From assembly GCA_964631565.1 (NCBI GenBank), contig CAZVYJ010000047.1, positions 1 to 22,707 on the forward strand: 22,707 bases of DNA, written 5' to 3'. The notes under the pieces are model-generated. The model made no database searches and was not told the DNA's origin. It worked only from the letters and a program-made list of their open reading frames with translations. Every line of letters starts with the position of its first letter. The stretch's first letter is position 1. The position numbers and the translations under genes were made by a program. The DNA is from CAZVYJ01 sp964631565 (GTDB taxonomy: Bacteria; Planctomycetota; Phycisphaerae; SM23-33). Below are positions 14,281 to 22,707 of the stretch, piece by piece.

Positions 14281-17200
14281 CTATTCCAGCTCTTTTTTGA
14301 CACGCTGGATGGACTCTTTAAGTTTATCGTAAAACGGGTCGTCTTGCTTGTTTTTTACAAGCTCAAAACCCTGTTCATATTGCGTCAGCGCATCGCCGAG
14401 GTTCTGTGTCTGCTCGAGTGACCACCCGTAGTGGTAGTGCAGGGCGGCTGACGGCTTCCGCTTAAGTCCCCTTACGAAAACTTCCTGCGCTTCGCGATGC
14501 TTTCCCTGCTTTGCCAGAACCCAGCCGTATGTATCAAGAATATTCGGCTCATTCGGAAGTATTTGTATAGCCTTTTGGGCGTATTCAAAAGCGCTGTCCG
14601 GATCATCAAGATTATCCACATAAAGATAAGCGAGATTGTTCAGCGCTTCGACATTCTGGCTGCCGTATTCAAGGCACTTAAGATACGCGTCTTTCGCCTC
14701 CTGGATCATTCCTTTCATATGATAAGCCCCGCCCATTTGTATAAGCACAGCGGCCTTGCTTTCCGGCGTCAGTGAAAGTTCGAGGGCCTTCTTCAGCGCC
14801 TCTACAGATTTATCAAATTCGTCGGCATCGCGGTAAAGGCCGGCAAGGTAAATCCGCAGCATGGCGTCGCTTGGCCGGATATTCTGCCATTCGTCCAGCC
14901 TGGCGGCGGCGTCTTTGACGCCATAAGCGGAACGGATCTGCGAGACAACCAAAGGAAGACCGGACGGCGATACCTTTTTGATGGCCTCCTTGAAAAGCGT
15001 CTCGCCTTCGGCGGAATTACCAAGGCCGACATTCGCCCTTGCCTGCATGGCTTCAATCCAGCCGACAAAACCATCCTGGCCTGCGTACTCCTTAGAAAAA
15101 TCGAGCGTCTGCTGGAAGTTTTTGGTATCCAGCAGCACGTTCAGGTATTCACTGACGACTGTCGGCATTTTCGGCGCCAATTTATAGGCTCGCGCATAGG
15201 CATCCGTGGCACGTGACATTTCATTCCGTGACCGCCACATCTGCGCCTCATACAGCGGGAAAATCCAGTTTTCAGGATATTTCGCGGAAGCTGCACGAAT
15301 CTGCTCTTCGGCCTTGTCCCACTTTTTCTGCGCGAAGTAAAGGCGGATCAGCACAACTTCAGCCTGCAGATAATCCGGGTAGTTCGCCAGGACGCTTTTG
15401 CATGTTTCAGTGGCTGAATCCAGATTATCCAGCTTCTCGTCGAGAGCGACTAGTTCCATGCCGACGGCCGGCCCGTTGCCGGCCCACACGGAATCGGGCG
15501 TTTTGCACAAATCGAATGCCGTCTGAAGGTCCGCCTTGGCGCTGGCCCAGTTACCCATCGCCGCATATATTCTGGCCCGCTGATTATAGGCCAGGACATA
15601 GTCGCGGTTTATCTGAATGGCCTTGGTGGCGGCGTCTTCAGCCCTTTCAAGATTGAGGTCGCGATTTTTCTGATCGCCAAACATAGCCTGCTTGTAAAGG
15701 AAGCCGGCCTTGAGAGCCAACGAGCTTATGTCGTCGGGAGCATCAGACAAAAGACTGTTGACATAAGTTTCAATCGAGCTGTTATACTTCTTCCAGTCGC
15801 CCAGCAGCATCAGATTGATAAGGTCTTTTTTTATGTTCCTCCTGCCGTTTTCGTCCTGGCGATTTTTCAATGCTTTCTGCAGTGCGTCGATCGCGTCATC
15901 CAGCCTGCCTGTGGCATGGTAAAATCCGGCCAGTGAAATATAAGGCCGGTAGTCATCCGGCGCGGCAAGGACAGCCTGCTCAAAAACTTTCTCGGCCCTT
16001 TCCGGGTCATAACCTTGCAGCAGGGTACCATACAGACGGTAAGCCTCGGATTTTTCGTCAGTCTTGCTCAGAAGGTCAGCAAAGAGCTTGTCTATATCGT
16101 TTTTGCGGCCAAGGTCCAGGTAAACGGCAGCCAGAAGTTTGGCAAAGAAAAGTTTGTTTTTACCGTCGGTATTATCATAGAGGAATGCGTATATCTCGCC
16201 CGCTTTCTCCGGCTGGCCGTTACGAAGATACAAACCTGCAAGACGCACGCGATTGTCAATATTTTCCGGCGACTGTTTCATCACCTGTTCGCGCCGTGCG
16301 ATAAGGGCGGGCAGGTCTTCTTTTTTCGCTTCGATTTCCTGCAAAACGGCGACCTGCTCGCGAACATAAGGATTGTCCGGCGCCATCTTCTGGGCCATCC
16401 TGACCCATTTCCAATGCTCTTCCGCATCCTGCATGCGTTCAGTCACCTGGGCCATGCCTATCACGGCGATTGCGCCTCCGAAGTTGGGGTCGTTATCCAC
16501 AACGGTCTGGAAGGCTTCCTTCGCCTCTTCAAGCTTGTTGGTGTCAAGGTAACACTGGCCGAGCATGACTCTCACACGCTTCATCTGGGGATGCTCGGCA
16601 AGCAGAGCATCGAGGATACTGATTGCCTTATCGTATGACCCTTTGGCTATCTCAAGGCTGGCCTTGCTCTGTTCGCCATTGGTGCTGTCGAAATTTTTCT
16701 GCTTGATGATTTCAAGGTACTCTTCAGCCATCTCCCAGTTTTTCTTGCTCAGGGCGTAACTGAACAAAAGCACTACCGGCCTGGGGTCATCCGGCCCAGC
16801 CGTTTGAGCTTCTTTGAGGTACTTGACATAGTCCTCCTCTTTTCTAAACACTTCGCAGGCGACCGCTTTATGCAGCGCCCTGTCTACAGGATTTTCCACT
16901 TCGTCGGCGCGGGCCATCATCATCTGGAACTTCTTTTCGGGATCCTTTTCCCTGAGCATATCTCTCATATACTCAAATTCGCTTACCACCTTGGGATCCT
17001 TGGACGTATCCAGAACCGTCTGGACGAGCTTTTCGGCCTGGTCAGTCATGCCGCGTGTTACATAGACACCCGCCAGTTCACGAGTGACGTTCAAGTCGTC
17101 AGGAATACGCTCGTGCAATTTCTCCAGCATCAACGTCGCCTGTTCGACACGTCCTGACGCCATGGCCTGTTTTGCACGATTTATTATGCTGCTTATGGTG

Positions 17201-18792
17201 CCCGGAGTAAGCTCTACCTTGCCTGGATCCAGCGTGCCTCTCAGAATATTAATTTCAGTCAGAAGCTCCATAGCCTCAGCGTTGTCTTTCTGGCCCTCAA
17301 GCGCACGCCTGAGATACCGCTCCGCCTCGTCGTAGTTCCTCTGGTTAACAACCAGCAGCTTGGCCTTCGCAATAAGTACGCCGGGTGTTGGATATTTCTC
17401 CAGAATCTGGTCAAGCAGCGTTTCCGCCTGCCTGGGCCGGCCCTGCCGGATATAAAGAGTGAACAGTTCGAGGGAATTATCAACATATTCCAGCGGATTG
17501 CCCCGCTTCTCCAGCAGTTCGCAGCCCTTTTCAAGCATTTCGACGGCTTCAGGCAGCTTGCCCTCGCGAGCCATTATCCGCCCTTCGAGCACCATCTTCT
17601 GGGGGGTGTCGCCGTAGGCGGCAAGTTTATCCAGATACCGGCGGGCTTCTTCCATCACTTCGGGTTTCGTCTCTCCGCTTTCCCGCATTGAATCCAGCAG
17701 CGAATCCGTCAGGTTATACAAGAGCAAAAATTTGCCGTTTCTTATACTCCGAACCGTAGCCGCATTGGCCTCGTCGGAACCGAGATCGTCGAGCCGTTTT
17801 TCCGTCGCAGCCAGACCTTCACGAAGCTCTTTTACGGCTTCTTCAGTTTTCCTTTCGTTCAGGAGAATCTGATATATCATGAGATAGACCCCGGGATTGC
17901 CGGGCTCAGCCTTCTTGGCGAACTGCAGAGCTTCCATCGCCTTTTCGCGGTTTTCTTCATTAGGCTCGCTGAGCAGAATGTTGGCCTTTGTAATATAGCT
18001 TATGGCGCTGTCAGGCTGGCGATTGCGGGCTTCTTCAAGCTGCTTGATTGCCTCATCTTTCCTGTCTTTTCCCCACAGGAACGAAGCATACTGCGACCGC
18101 AGTTCCGCACTGTCAGGCATAGCCTCCAAAGCTTCGATGAAAGCATTTTCGACATCTTCATCTTTCTTGAACTCGCTCAGCACCATTATCAGCTGCCTGC
18201 GATAAAGAAGTTCATCAGGCTTCAGCTCTATGGCTTTTTTAATGTCGGCTATCGCCTCATCCTCGAGACCGCCTCTTACATTCTTGGCCTGATAAGCCCG
18301 GGCGAAACCGCGGCGATAATAATAGAGATGATTTTTGGGGTTGTCTTCGGGACTTATTTCTATGAGTCTGTCGACGTTCTTCAGGAAATCCGCCCAGTTA
18401 TTGATAGACCAATCCATCTCGCAGAGAAGTTCCTGGGCTTCGACATATTTGGGGTTTTCTCTCAGCGCATTCTGAATCGCCGTATAGGCATCGCGGCGTT
18501 TTTCCATCCTTTTCGTATCGCTCAGGCTGGCGTCTTCAAACAGCTTGAGGTTTTCCTGGGCGCATAAATACCAGTACTCGGGTTTGCCGCTCATTTTGGC
18601 GGCCCTGGCGTATCGCATCGCAGCTTCTTCGTGGTTGCCTTTGTCGGAAAACTCTTTCGCATTTCCGACAAGCGTATTTACATCCGGCTCCATGCGCGAG
18701 ATGAAAAATGCGGCGCCTCCCGCAACGACCAATACGCCCAGAACTATTAACAGGATCAATACACGCCGGTTGATTTTTTTTCGCTTGGCCAT
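14281..18792 (-). CDS. Very large membrane-anchored TPR protein of the exosortase/EPS cluster
   Basis: 1503 residues. A basic N-terminus (MAKRKKINRR) and one membrane helix (about 11-31) are followed by tetratricopeptide repeats almost to the C-terminus, recognisable from recurring A-x-x-x-Y-x-x-A/ P-x-x-A patterns about 34 residues apart (for example AAMRYARAAKMSG, AYLKCLEYGSQNVEALNNLAYLYV). The bulk should lie in the periplasm. TPR proteins of this sort (PrsT-like) accompany exosortase and exopolysaccharide export genes and are thought to scaffold assembly or secretion. The gene sits 31 nt after the EpsI-like gene and 11 nt before the Wzc-like gene. The ribosome-binding site is weak (GGTAAAAG). 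The partner and the precise role are unknown. Confidence 0.92.
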   Translation of the reverse strand: MAKRKKINRRVLILLIVLGVLVVAGGAAFFISRMEPDVNTLVGNAKEFSDKGNHEEAAMRYARAAKMSGKPEYWYLCAQENLKLFEDASLSDTKRMEKRRDAYTAIQNALRENPKYVEAQELLCEMDWSINNWADFLKNVDRLIEISPEDNPKNHLYYYRRGFARAYQAKNVRGGLEDEAIADIKKAIELKPDELLYRRQLIMVLSEFKKDEDVENAFIEALEAMPDSAELRSQYASFLWGKDRKDEAIKQLEEARNRQPDSAISYITKANILLSEPNEENREKAMEALQFAKKAEPGNPGVYLMIYQILLNERKTEEAVKELREGLAATEKRLDDLGSDEANAATVRSIRNGKFLLLYNLTDSLLDSMRESGETKPEVMEEARRYLDKLAAYGDTPQKMVLEGRIMAREGKLPEAVEMLEKGCELLEKRGNPLEYVDNSLELFTLYIRQGRPRQAETLLDQILEKYPTPGVLIAKAKLLVVNQRNYDEAERYLRRALEGQKDNAEAMELLTEINILRGTLDPGKVELTPGTISSIINRAKQAMASGRVEQATLMLEKLHERIPDDLNVTRELAGVYVTRGMTDQAEKLVQTVLDTSKDPKVVSEFEYMRDMLREKDPEKKFQMMMARADEVENPVDRALHKAVACEVFRKEEDYVKYLKEAQTAGPDDPRPVVLLFSYALSKKNWEMAEEYLEIIKQKNFDSTNGEQSKASLEIAKGSYDKAISILDALLAEHPQMKRVRVMLGQCYLDTNKLEEAKEAFQTVVDNDPNFGGAIAVIGMAQVTERMQDAEEHWKWVRMAQKMAPDNPYVREQVAVLQEIEAKKEDLPALIARREQVMKQSPENIDNRVRLAGLYLRNGQPEKAGEIYAFLYDNTDGKNKLFFAKLLAAVYLDLGRKNDIDKLFADLLSKTDEKSEAYRLYGTLLQGYDPERAEKVFEQAVLAAPDDYRPYISLAGFYHATGRLDDAIDALQKALKNRQDENGRRNIKKDLINLMLLGDWKKYNSSIETYVNSLLSDAPDDISSLALKAGFLYKQAMFGDQKNRDLNLERAEDAATKAIQINRDYVLAYNQRARIYAAMGNWASAKADLQTAFDLCKTPDSVWAGNGPAVGMELVALDEKLDNLDSATETCKSVLANYPDYLQAEVVLIRLYFAQKKWDKAEEQIRAASAKYPENWIFPLYEAQMWRSRNEMSRATDAYARAYKLAPKMPTVVSEYLNVLLDTKNFQQTLDFSKEYAGQDGFVGWIEAMQARANVGLGNSAEGETLFKEAIKKVSPSGLPLVVSQIRSAYGVKDAAARLDEWQNIRPSDAMLRIYLAGLYRDADEFDKSVEALKKALELSLTPESKAAVLIQMGGAYHMKGMIQEAKDAYLKCLEYGSQNVEALNNLAYLYVDNLDDPDSAFEYAQKAIQILPNEPNILDTYGWVLAKQGKHREAQEVFVRGLKRKPSAALHYHYGWSLEQTQNLGDALTQYEQGFELVKNKQDDPFYDKLKESIQRVKKELE

Positions 18793-18823
18793 AGTCTTTT
18801 ACCGTCTTTTCCTGGAAAGAGCC

Positions 18824-19729
18824 TTAATCTTTATAGGACTCTCTTAATTTCTCGACATCCTCTACCGTGGGTAAACGCTTTATAATTCCCGGCAGCACCG
18901 CTTCGAGGAACTTCGCGGCACGAGCGTGAATTTCCTCGTTATCGTATCCGGTGACATCTCCGGTCGGAGAAAACTGTATCTTCGCAAAATACGAATACGG
19001 CTCCATAGTCAGCGCCAAATGCAGCCGTATCTTTTCCCATGAGGTTTCAGGCCAGCCGTTCAGGCTGAAAACATAGAACGCTACCGTATTATCGGCAGCG
19101 TTTCGCTTCTGGTTAAACCTCTGGGCAGTGACGCGATTGAATTTAATCTCGCCTTTATCCCACGGCCAACCAGCCGCGATAACCTTGAAATTCTCGGCCT
19201 GGACTTTCTGCACCACGAATCCGCTCGCAGCCATACATCGCTCCGGAACATGTGGAACCTTGTCCCGGATGCCCGTGTAATAACAGACCTGAAGGCTCCA
19301 GCGGGCAAACGGAGAATTTTCATTCTCAATGCTGGTGTCGCGATACTCTCTGGACACATACCAGTTGCTGCATCGTTTGCTGAGATTATTCTTGTCCTGG
19401 CTGGTGCCTATGGCGAGGGCTTTCAGGACGTCTTCGCTGAGTATCATGTCCACGCCGCCGTCATATTTATTGCCGTAGCGGTCCGTGCCGACCGCCTCAA
19501 AGTCGCCTACGCGGACCGGCAGGCTAGTCATCCTGAGATCGCCAGTAACGTTAACGTCGTCCGGCGGCCACGGCACGGGAAGCCTTTTGCCCCATTCCAG
19601 GAAGTTTATCGCCATGGCGGAGGCCGACAGCAGCACCACTGCAACAACAAAATGGCGGTTTCGGCCGCACCACTCTGCCGCCGACGCCAATGCTCCAGGA
19701 ACAAAATGTCCGCCGCGAGTTTCGCTCAA
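18824..19729 (-). CDS. EpsI-like exosortase-associated protein (DUF3485 type)
   Basis: A 301-residue protein with one membrane helix (about 27-45) and an extracytoplasmic domain. The family hallmarks are VCYYTGIRDKVPHVPERC (148-165) with the PHxPERC motif, and NWYVSREYRDT. EpsI-like proteins occur either fused to exosortases or encoded beside them and are required for exopolysaccharide or PEP-CTERM-type export; the activity is unknown. The gene starts at a TTG whose TTGA overlaps the exosortase stop codon by 4 nt, with GGGGGA 6 nt upstream, so the two are translationally coupled. The paired order exosortase-EpsI supports the call. Confidence 0.9.
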   Translation of the reverse strand: MSETRGGHFVPGALASAAEWCGRNRHFVVAVVLLSASAMAINFLEWGKRLPVPWPPDDVNVTGDLRMTSLPVRVGDFEAVGTDRYGNKYDGGVDMILSEDVLKALAIGTSQDKNNLSKRCSNWYVSREYRDTSIENENSPFARWSLQVCYYTGIRDKVPHVPERCMAASGFVVQKVQAENFKVIAAGWPWDKGEIKFNRVTAQRFNQKRNAADNTVAFYVFSLNGWPETSWEKIRLHLALTMEPYSYFAKIQFSPTGDVTGYDNEEIHARAAKFLEAVLPGIIKRLPTVEDVEKLRESYKD

Positions 19730-20733
19730 GATGATCCCCCTTCCGATAACGCTTTCGCGGCATCCGGCCCGTCTTCGTCGTCATCGTCTTCCACAAAAAT
19801 ATGGATGTGATTGAGAATCCATCCCGTCAGCCACAGGAAAAAGAATGCCGGAATCAGCATCAGTATTCCGGTGAAGTCATGCATGAATTTCTGGCCGAGT
19901 TCTTCACGGTCGATGATGTACATGATGGCGGTTATGGTCACCCTTAGCACATTGCAGAAGACGGCTATCGGGATGCCCATGGCCACAATCACGATCCGCT
20001 GCCAGGCGGGGCGATCTTCCAGATATGCAATCGCAACGCTCAGCGCCACAAATGCCCACAGCATTTTCATGCCGCTGCACGCCTCTTCGACGGTCAGGTT
20101 GCGCCACTCATGATTAACGGTGAACACCTGCAGGTTGCTTTCCGACACTTCGATCTGGACCTGGAAGACGCGAAGAATGGCATATGATGAGTATGCCGCA
20201 ATCCGCTGAAGCGGATACGCCAGCTTCAGATAATAAATATCAGGCAGCGGTATGGCGAAGAAGAGAAACAGAATCGGCAGCCAGGTAGCCCTGAACAGCT
20301 TCCAGCCGCCAAGATACAAAACAATGCTGACCGCCAGGAACAGCATTGTCAGAAAGCATATCCACGGATTCTGAATCTTGTAAGCGGCCACCTGAAAGAG
20401 GCAGCCAATTATCACCAGCGGTATCGCGAATACGTTCGGCTTGCGAATCGCCGCAAGAAGCTCCTCCCTCCGCATGTACAGCAGATACAGGCTGAACAGC
20501 GGTATTATGAAGCCGTGCGTCCAGTTGGGGTCGTCTATCCAGGTGCTGATCATGTCCGGGATGTAGCGATGGTTCATCAACACCAGCAGTGCGGTCAGCA
20601 GAAGAACTCTCACGATTGTCGCGGGCGGAAAGCTTTCGCTGAACGAGGGCGCCTCTGACACGGCGACCATGTCAGCCAATGACGCCCGCTTGCCCGGACC
20701 GGGGTTTTCGACTTGACGAGAATTATCTGTCAT
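19726..20733 (-). CDS. Exosortase (transpeptidase-like membrane enzyme)
   Basis: A multi-spanning membrane protein of 335 residues. Exosortases are membrane cysteine enzymes that cut C-terminal PEP-CTERM-like signals and attach the protein to a surface molecule. The three catalytic residues are all visible: C219 in EEACSGMKM, R264 in CNVLRVT, and H285 in FMHDFTGI. The DPNWTHGFIIPLFSLYLLYMRR segment (68-89) is also typical. The longer frame from 20820 overlaps the upstream gene, so ATG at 20733, 25 nt after its stop, is preferred although its ribosome-binding site is poor. The C-terminus has an acidic tail (VEDDDDEDGPDAA). No PEP-CTERM substrate is encoded in the window, so substrate and subtype are unknown. 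Confidence 0.93.
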   Translation of the reverse strand: MTDNSRQVENPGPGKRASLADMVAVSEAPSFSESFPPATIVRVLLLTALLVLMNHRYIPDMISTWIDDPNWTHGFIIPLFSLYLLYMRREELLAAIRKPNVFAIPLVIIGCLFQVAAYKIQNPWICFLTMLFLAVSIVLYLGGWKLFRATWLPILFLFFAIPLPDIYYLKLAYPLQRIAAYSSYAILRVFQVQIEVSESNLQVFTVNHEWRNLTVEEACSGMKMLWAFVALSVAIAYLEDRPAWQRIVIVAMGIPIAVFCNVLRVTITAIMYIIDREELGQKFMHDFTGILMLIPAFFFLWLTGWILNHIHIFVEDDDDEDGPDAAKALSEGGSS

Positions 20734-20758
20734 ACAACTCAATAAGTGACCGGCTGGG

Positions 20759-22420
20759 TTACCATCGCGTAAACCGCTTGCTGTCGAGTGTCTCGTACAT
20801 ATCTCCGAAGTTGCGGTCATATATGAACCCGAAACCGTAGGTCATCCGGAAGGCGTTTCTTATGACCGCCATAAACGGGGCTGCGGCACTCGTGCCTATC
20901 GCCAGAACATCGTTCGGCTTAAGCATCAGGTCCGGCTCTTCGCCCCGCATGACAGCCTCAAGATCCACTGGAATAGTCTGTTCCTGATTCTCTCCGATGC
21001 GACGAACCAGAACGGTGTTAGGAAGCCACGCCAGTGGTCCCGGGCCGCCCGCAGCTGCAAGAGCCTGCTTCATGGTTATGCTGCGACCGGTAAGCTGGTA
21101 AACGCCCGGACGGGGCACTTCGCCCATAACATAGAATTCGCCGACTTCAAGGGTCGGCACACGGATAACGTCCTTGTCACGGATAACGATATTCATCCGG
21201 GGGTCGCCCTTGTCGAGCTTGTCCAGATCAATGGCGATGATCCGTCCCAGAGTTGATTTGTCGGCTTTCTTCCACCCGAACGGGTCAGAGTTTTCTTCGG
21301 GCTGAATTTCTTCAGGCTTCTCTCCGGCTGGACGCACAGGGGCTGCGCCTTCACCGGATGGCTTTTCGGCAACACCTGCCTCCTGGGTTACACGAACCCA
21401 TCGGCCGTTAGAGTAGACCCACTTATCGGCTTTCTTTTTCGGCGATTCCGATTCGGAAGCCGAGTCGCCGCCGCCCGCAACACTCGACGTTTCCGACAGC
21501 ATATATGTGCCGGGCGGCGAATTCCTGTCTTCGGACTCGGCCTCAGGCTGTTCATCGGACTTCTGCAGCATGGTCTTGTTAAGCTCGTCGAGGTCTTCGA
21601 GCTTGTCGAGTTCGTCTTTCTTTTCTATGTCCTGTTTGGAAAGAACTTCCGGAGGCAGCTCAGGCAACTCATCGGATTCCTGCCCTTTCTCGCCCTTCGC
21701 CGCGGGAGGCGCCGTTCCTTCTTCGCCTTCACCTTCAAGCCGTGTCGCAGGCAACTGGCGGAATACATAGATATATCTGATGTTTACCTGGGTTATTCCG
21801 CCGGCAAGCGCCAACGCCTCAAGCAGACGCATGTCCTTGCCGGTGACGTTGTAGACGGCCGGGCGAGCTACCGCTCCAAGCACGGAGTAAGTGCTCTGCC
21901 TCTGAGACAAAAGACTGATCGACACTTCCGGCGACTGCAGAATATTGGGACTGTACGCGTTAACGATGGCGTCTTTAAGCTGCTGCTGAGTCAGGCCGTC
22001 AGCCTTGATTTTCTTGTCCAGCAGCGGCATGTCGATAAAACCGCTCTCGCTGACCTGGCGTCTGAGAACCGTTTCGACGCCGTCGGAAAACAGGTCCATG
22101 ACGCCGATATCCATCACGTCGCCTGGCCCTATGACATAGTCGACCGCGCTATACGACATATCTTCATCTGTCGGGCGCGTTGCATTCGGGAAAACAATCT
22201 GGGAACTGTCAACCACACTGGCGCTGCTGAGGATCGGCATCAGAGATGCGTACTCGGGGGCTTTTATCGGTTTTGACGGGTCGAGAAACCGCGTCTTGTC
22301 GGTCTTGAAGAATTTTTCCACTGCGTATTTCTGTTCGGGAGTGCAGCCGGCGAACACGGCGAAACCCGCCGCGGCCACGATCAGCAAAAGATAAACCGCT
22401 CTATGCCTATAGCCCTTCAT
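20759..22420 (-). CDS. Wza-like polysaccharide export lipoprotein with SLBB domains
   Basis: A 553-residue outer-membrane polysaccharide-export protein. A signal peptide ends in the lipobox VFAGC (C26 becomes the lipidated residue). The Poly_export domain begins at YVIGPGDVMDIGV (about 95) and is followed by SLBB segments: YSVLGAVARPAVYNV and later FYVMGEVPRPGVYQLTGRSITMKQALAAAGG. Between them lies an insertion of about 150 residues (about 225-375), acidic and rich in Glu, Ser, Pro and Lys with no predicted fold. The C-terminus FGFIYDRNF has the aromatic pattern expected near the outer-membrane end. AGGAAAGG precedes the ATG. It is the first gene of the operon. Confidence 0.93.
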   Translation of the reverse strand: MKGYRHRAVYLLLIVAAAGFAVFAGCTPEQKYAVEKFFKTDKTRFLDPSKPIKAPEYASLMPILSSASVVDSSQIVFPNATRPTDEDMSYSAVDYVIGPGDVMDIGVMDLFSDGVETVLRRQVSESGFIDMPLLDKKIKADGLTQQQLKDAIVNAYSPNILQSPEVSISLLSQRQSTYSVLGAVARPAVYNVTGKDMRLLEALALAGGITQVNIRYIYVFRQLPATRLEGEGEEGTAPPAAKGEKGQESDELPELPPEVLSKQDIEKKDELDKLEDLDELNKTMLQKSDEQPEAESEDRNSPPGTYMLSETSSVAGGGDSASESESPKKKADKWVYSNGRWVRVTQEAGVAEKPSGEGAAPVRPAGEKPEEIQPEENSDPFGWKKADKSTLGRIIAIDLDKLDKGDPRMNIVIRDKDVIRVPTLEVGEFYVMGEVPRPGVYQLTGRSITMKQALAAAGGPGPLAWLPNTVLVRRIGENQEQTIPVDLEAVMRGEEPDLMLKPNDVLAIGTSAAAPFMAVIRNAFRMTYGFGFIYDRNFGDMYETLDSKRFTRW

Positions 22421-22613
22421 TGCAAGCCTTTCCTGGCGGGAAGATTCCGGATAGAAACATTTCCAAACCTCGCTTTACGCTTATACCTTGACCCTCGCAA
22501 ACACCTACCCTGGACAGGCTGAGAAAAAGAGCCGGCCGCCGCGAGTATCCAGTACAACATACAGCGTGGCTTATGTTTCTACTGACAAACATCCATGCTT
22601 CCCATAGGGGGTT

Positions 22614-22642
22614 ATTCTTGCCAATCCATTGGCCTGTGTCAA
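22614..22642 (-). promoter_or_regulatory. Possible promoter of the exosortase/polysaccharide operon
   Basis: A perfect TTGACA (22637-22642 on the minus strand), a 17-bp spacer and AAGAAT (22614-22619, 4 of 6 matches). The predicted start near 22607 gives a leader of about 187 nt. The -35 lies 9 bp inside the 22-bp terminal repeat, so an incoming element may sit right at the operon's upstream edge. Nothing else in 22421-22651 looks like a gene or known RNA. Confidence 0.45.
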
Positions 22643-22651
22643 GCGCACATA

Positions 22652-22673
22652 ATGCTGACTCATCCCCAGTTTT
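22652..22673. repeat. 22-bp terminal repeat, right copy (IS end?)
   Basis: An exact reverse complement of 34-55. Outside it, the bases 22681-22699 contain two copies of GAGTTCC separated by 5 bp, which is compatible with a subterminal transposase-binding site. The element body would lie to the right of the window. The identity of the element is unknown. Confidence 0.55.
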
Positions 22674-22707
22674 CATGGCTGAGTTCCTTTCGGAGTTCCC
22701 GCATGAG

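Noticed and set aside
20734..20820. 29-residue N-terminal extension of the exosortase
   Set aside because: It would overlap the coding end of the Wza-like gene by 62 nt, and the added residues look unlike an exosortase N-terminus.
22421..22607. Riboswitch in the 187-nt leader of the Wza-like gene
   Set aside because: I could not match the leader to any known class, such as the c-di-GMP aptamers, and saw no convincing expression platform.
22407..22676. 89-codon minus-strand frame that begins inside the 22-bp repeat and overlaps the Wza start
   Set aside because: It crosses the repeat boundary, overlaps the next gene's start and has no family resemblance or convincing ribosome-binding site.

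Overview
The window carries 17 recognisable protein genes, all on the minus strand, tightly packed, with no rRNA, tRNA, CRISPR or complete transposase gene. The GC-rich codons, the exosortase/EpsI/Wza/Wzc-type cell-surface cassette with a very large TPR protein, and the exported metallophosphoesterase with a ThuA/GATase-like N-terminus suggest a Gram-negative heterotroph, most likely of the Planctomycetota (Phycisphaerae-like). That placement is an inference from gene content.

Layout, in the direction of transcription (right to left). (1) 22420-11981 is a surface-polysaccharide/exosortase operon: Wza-like outer-membrane lipoprotein, exosortase, EpsI-like exosortase partner, 1503-residue membrane-anchored TPR protein, and a Wzc-like co-polymerase/kinase. 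It closes with a strong intrinsic terminator at 11921-11950. The Wzc-like protein has an Arg in place of the Walker A Lys, so its kinase activity is doubtful. (2) 11740-4646 is a catabolic operon: an IclR regulator with a good promoter and a palindrome in its leader, an IolD-like ThDP enzyme, YjbQ, a split transketolase, a methylmalonate-semialdehyde-dehydrogenase-type CoA-acylating aldehyde dehydrogenase, and an extended RpiB/LacAB isomerase. Its gene boundaries are 3 to 38 nt apart. It looks like a carbohydrate or cyclitol degradation route that removes two-carbon units by transketolase chemistry, and the substrate is unknown. (3) 4565-2790 is an exported metallophosphoesterase, whose 3' end appears to have been interrupted by a small hairpin element. 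(4) 2604-1348 is a small membrane protein of unknown function plus LemA. (5) 1289-1132 is a 158-bp palindromic, MITE-like element immediately upstream of a PpiB-type cyclophilin with a TTG start. (6) 602-81 holds a candidate small RNA between promoter and terminator, then a cold-shock protein gene with its own promoter and terminator.

The two window ends carry the same 22-bp sequence in inverted orientation (34-55 and 22652-22673), each about 33 nt from the end. This is what would be seen if the segment lies between two copies of an insertion sequence and these are its terminal inverted repeats. No known element is identified.

The most novel-looking points are the catabolic operon (split transketolase, RpiB, acylating aldehyde dehydrogenase, IolD-like enzyme and a thiamine-phosphate synthase homologue under IclR), the exosortase cassette with degenerate kinase motifs, and the candidate RNA and palindromic elements near the left end.
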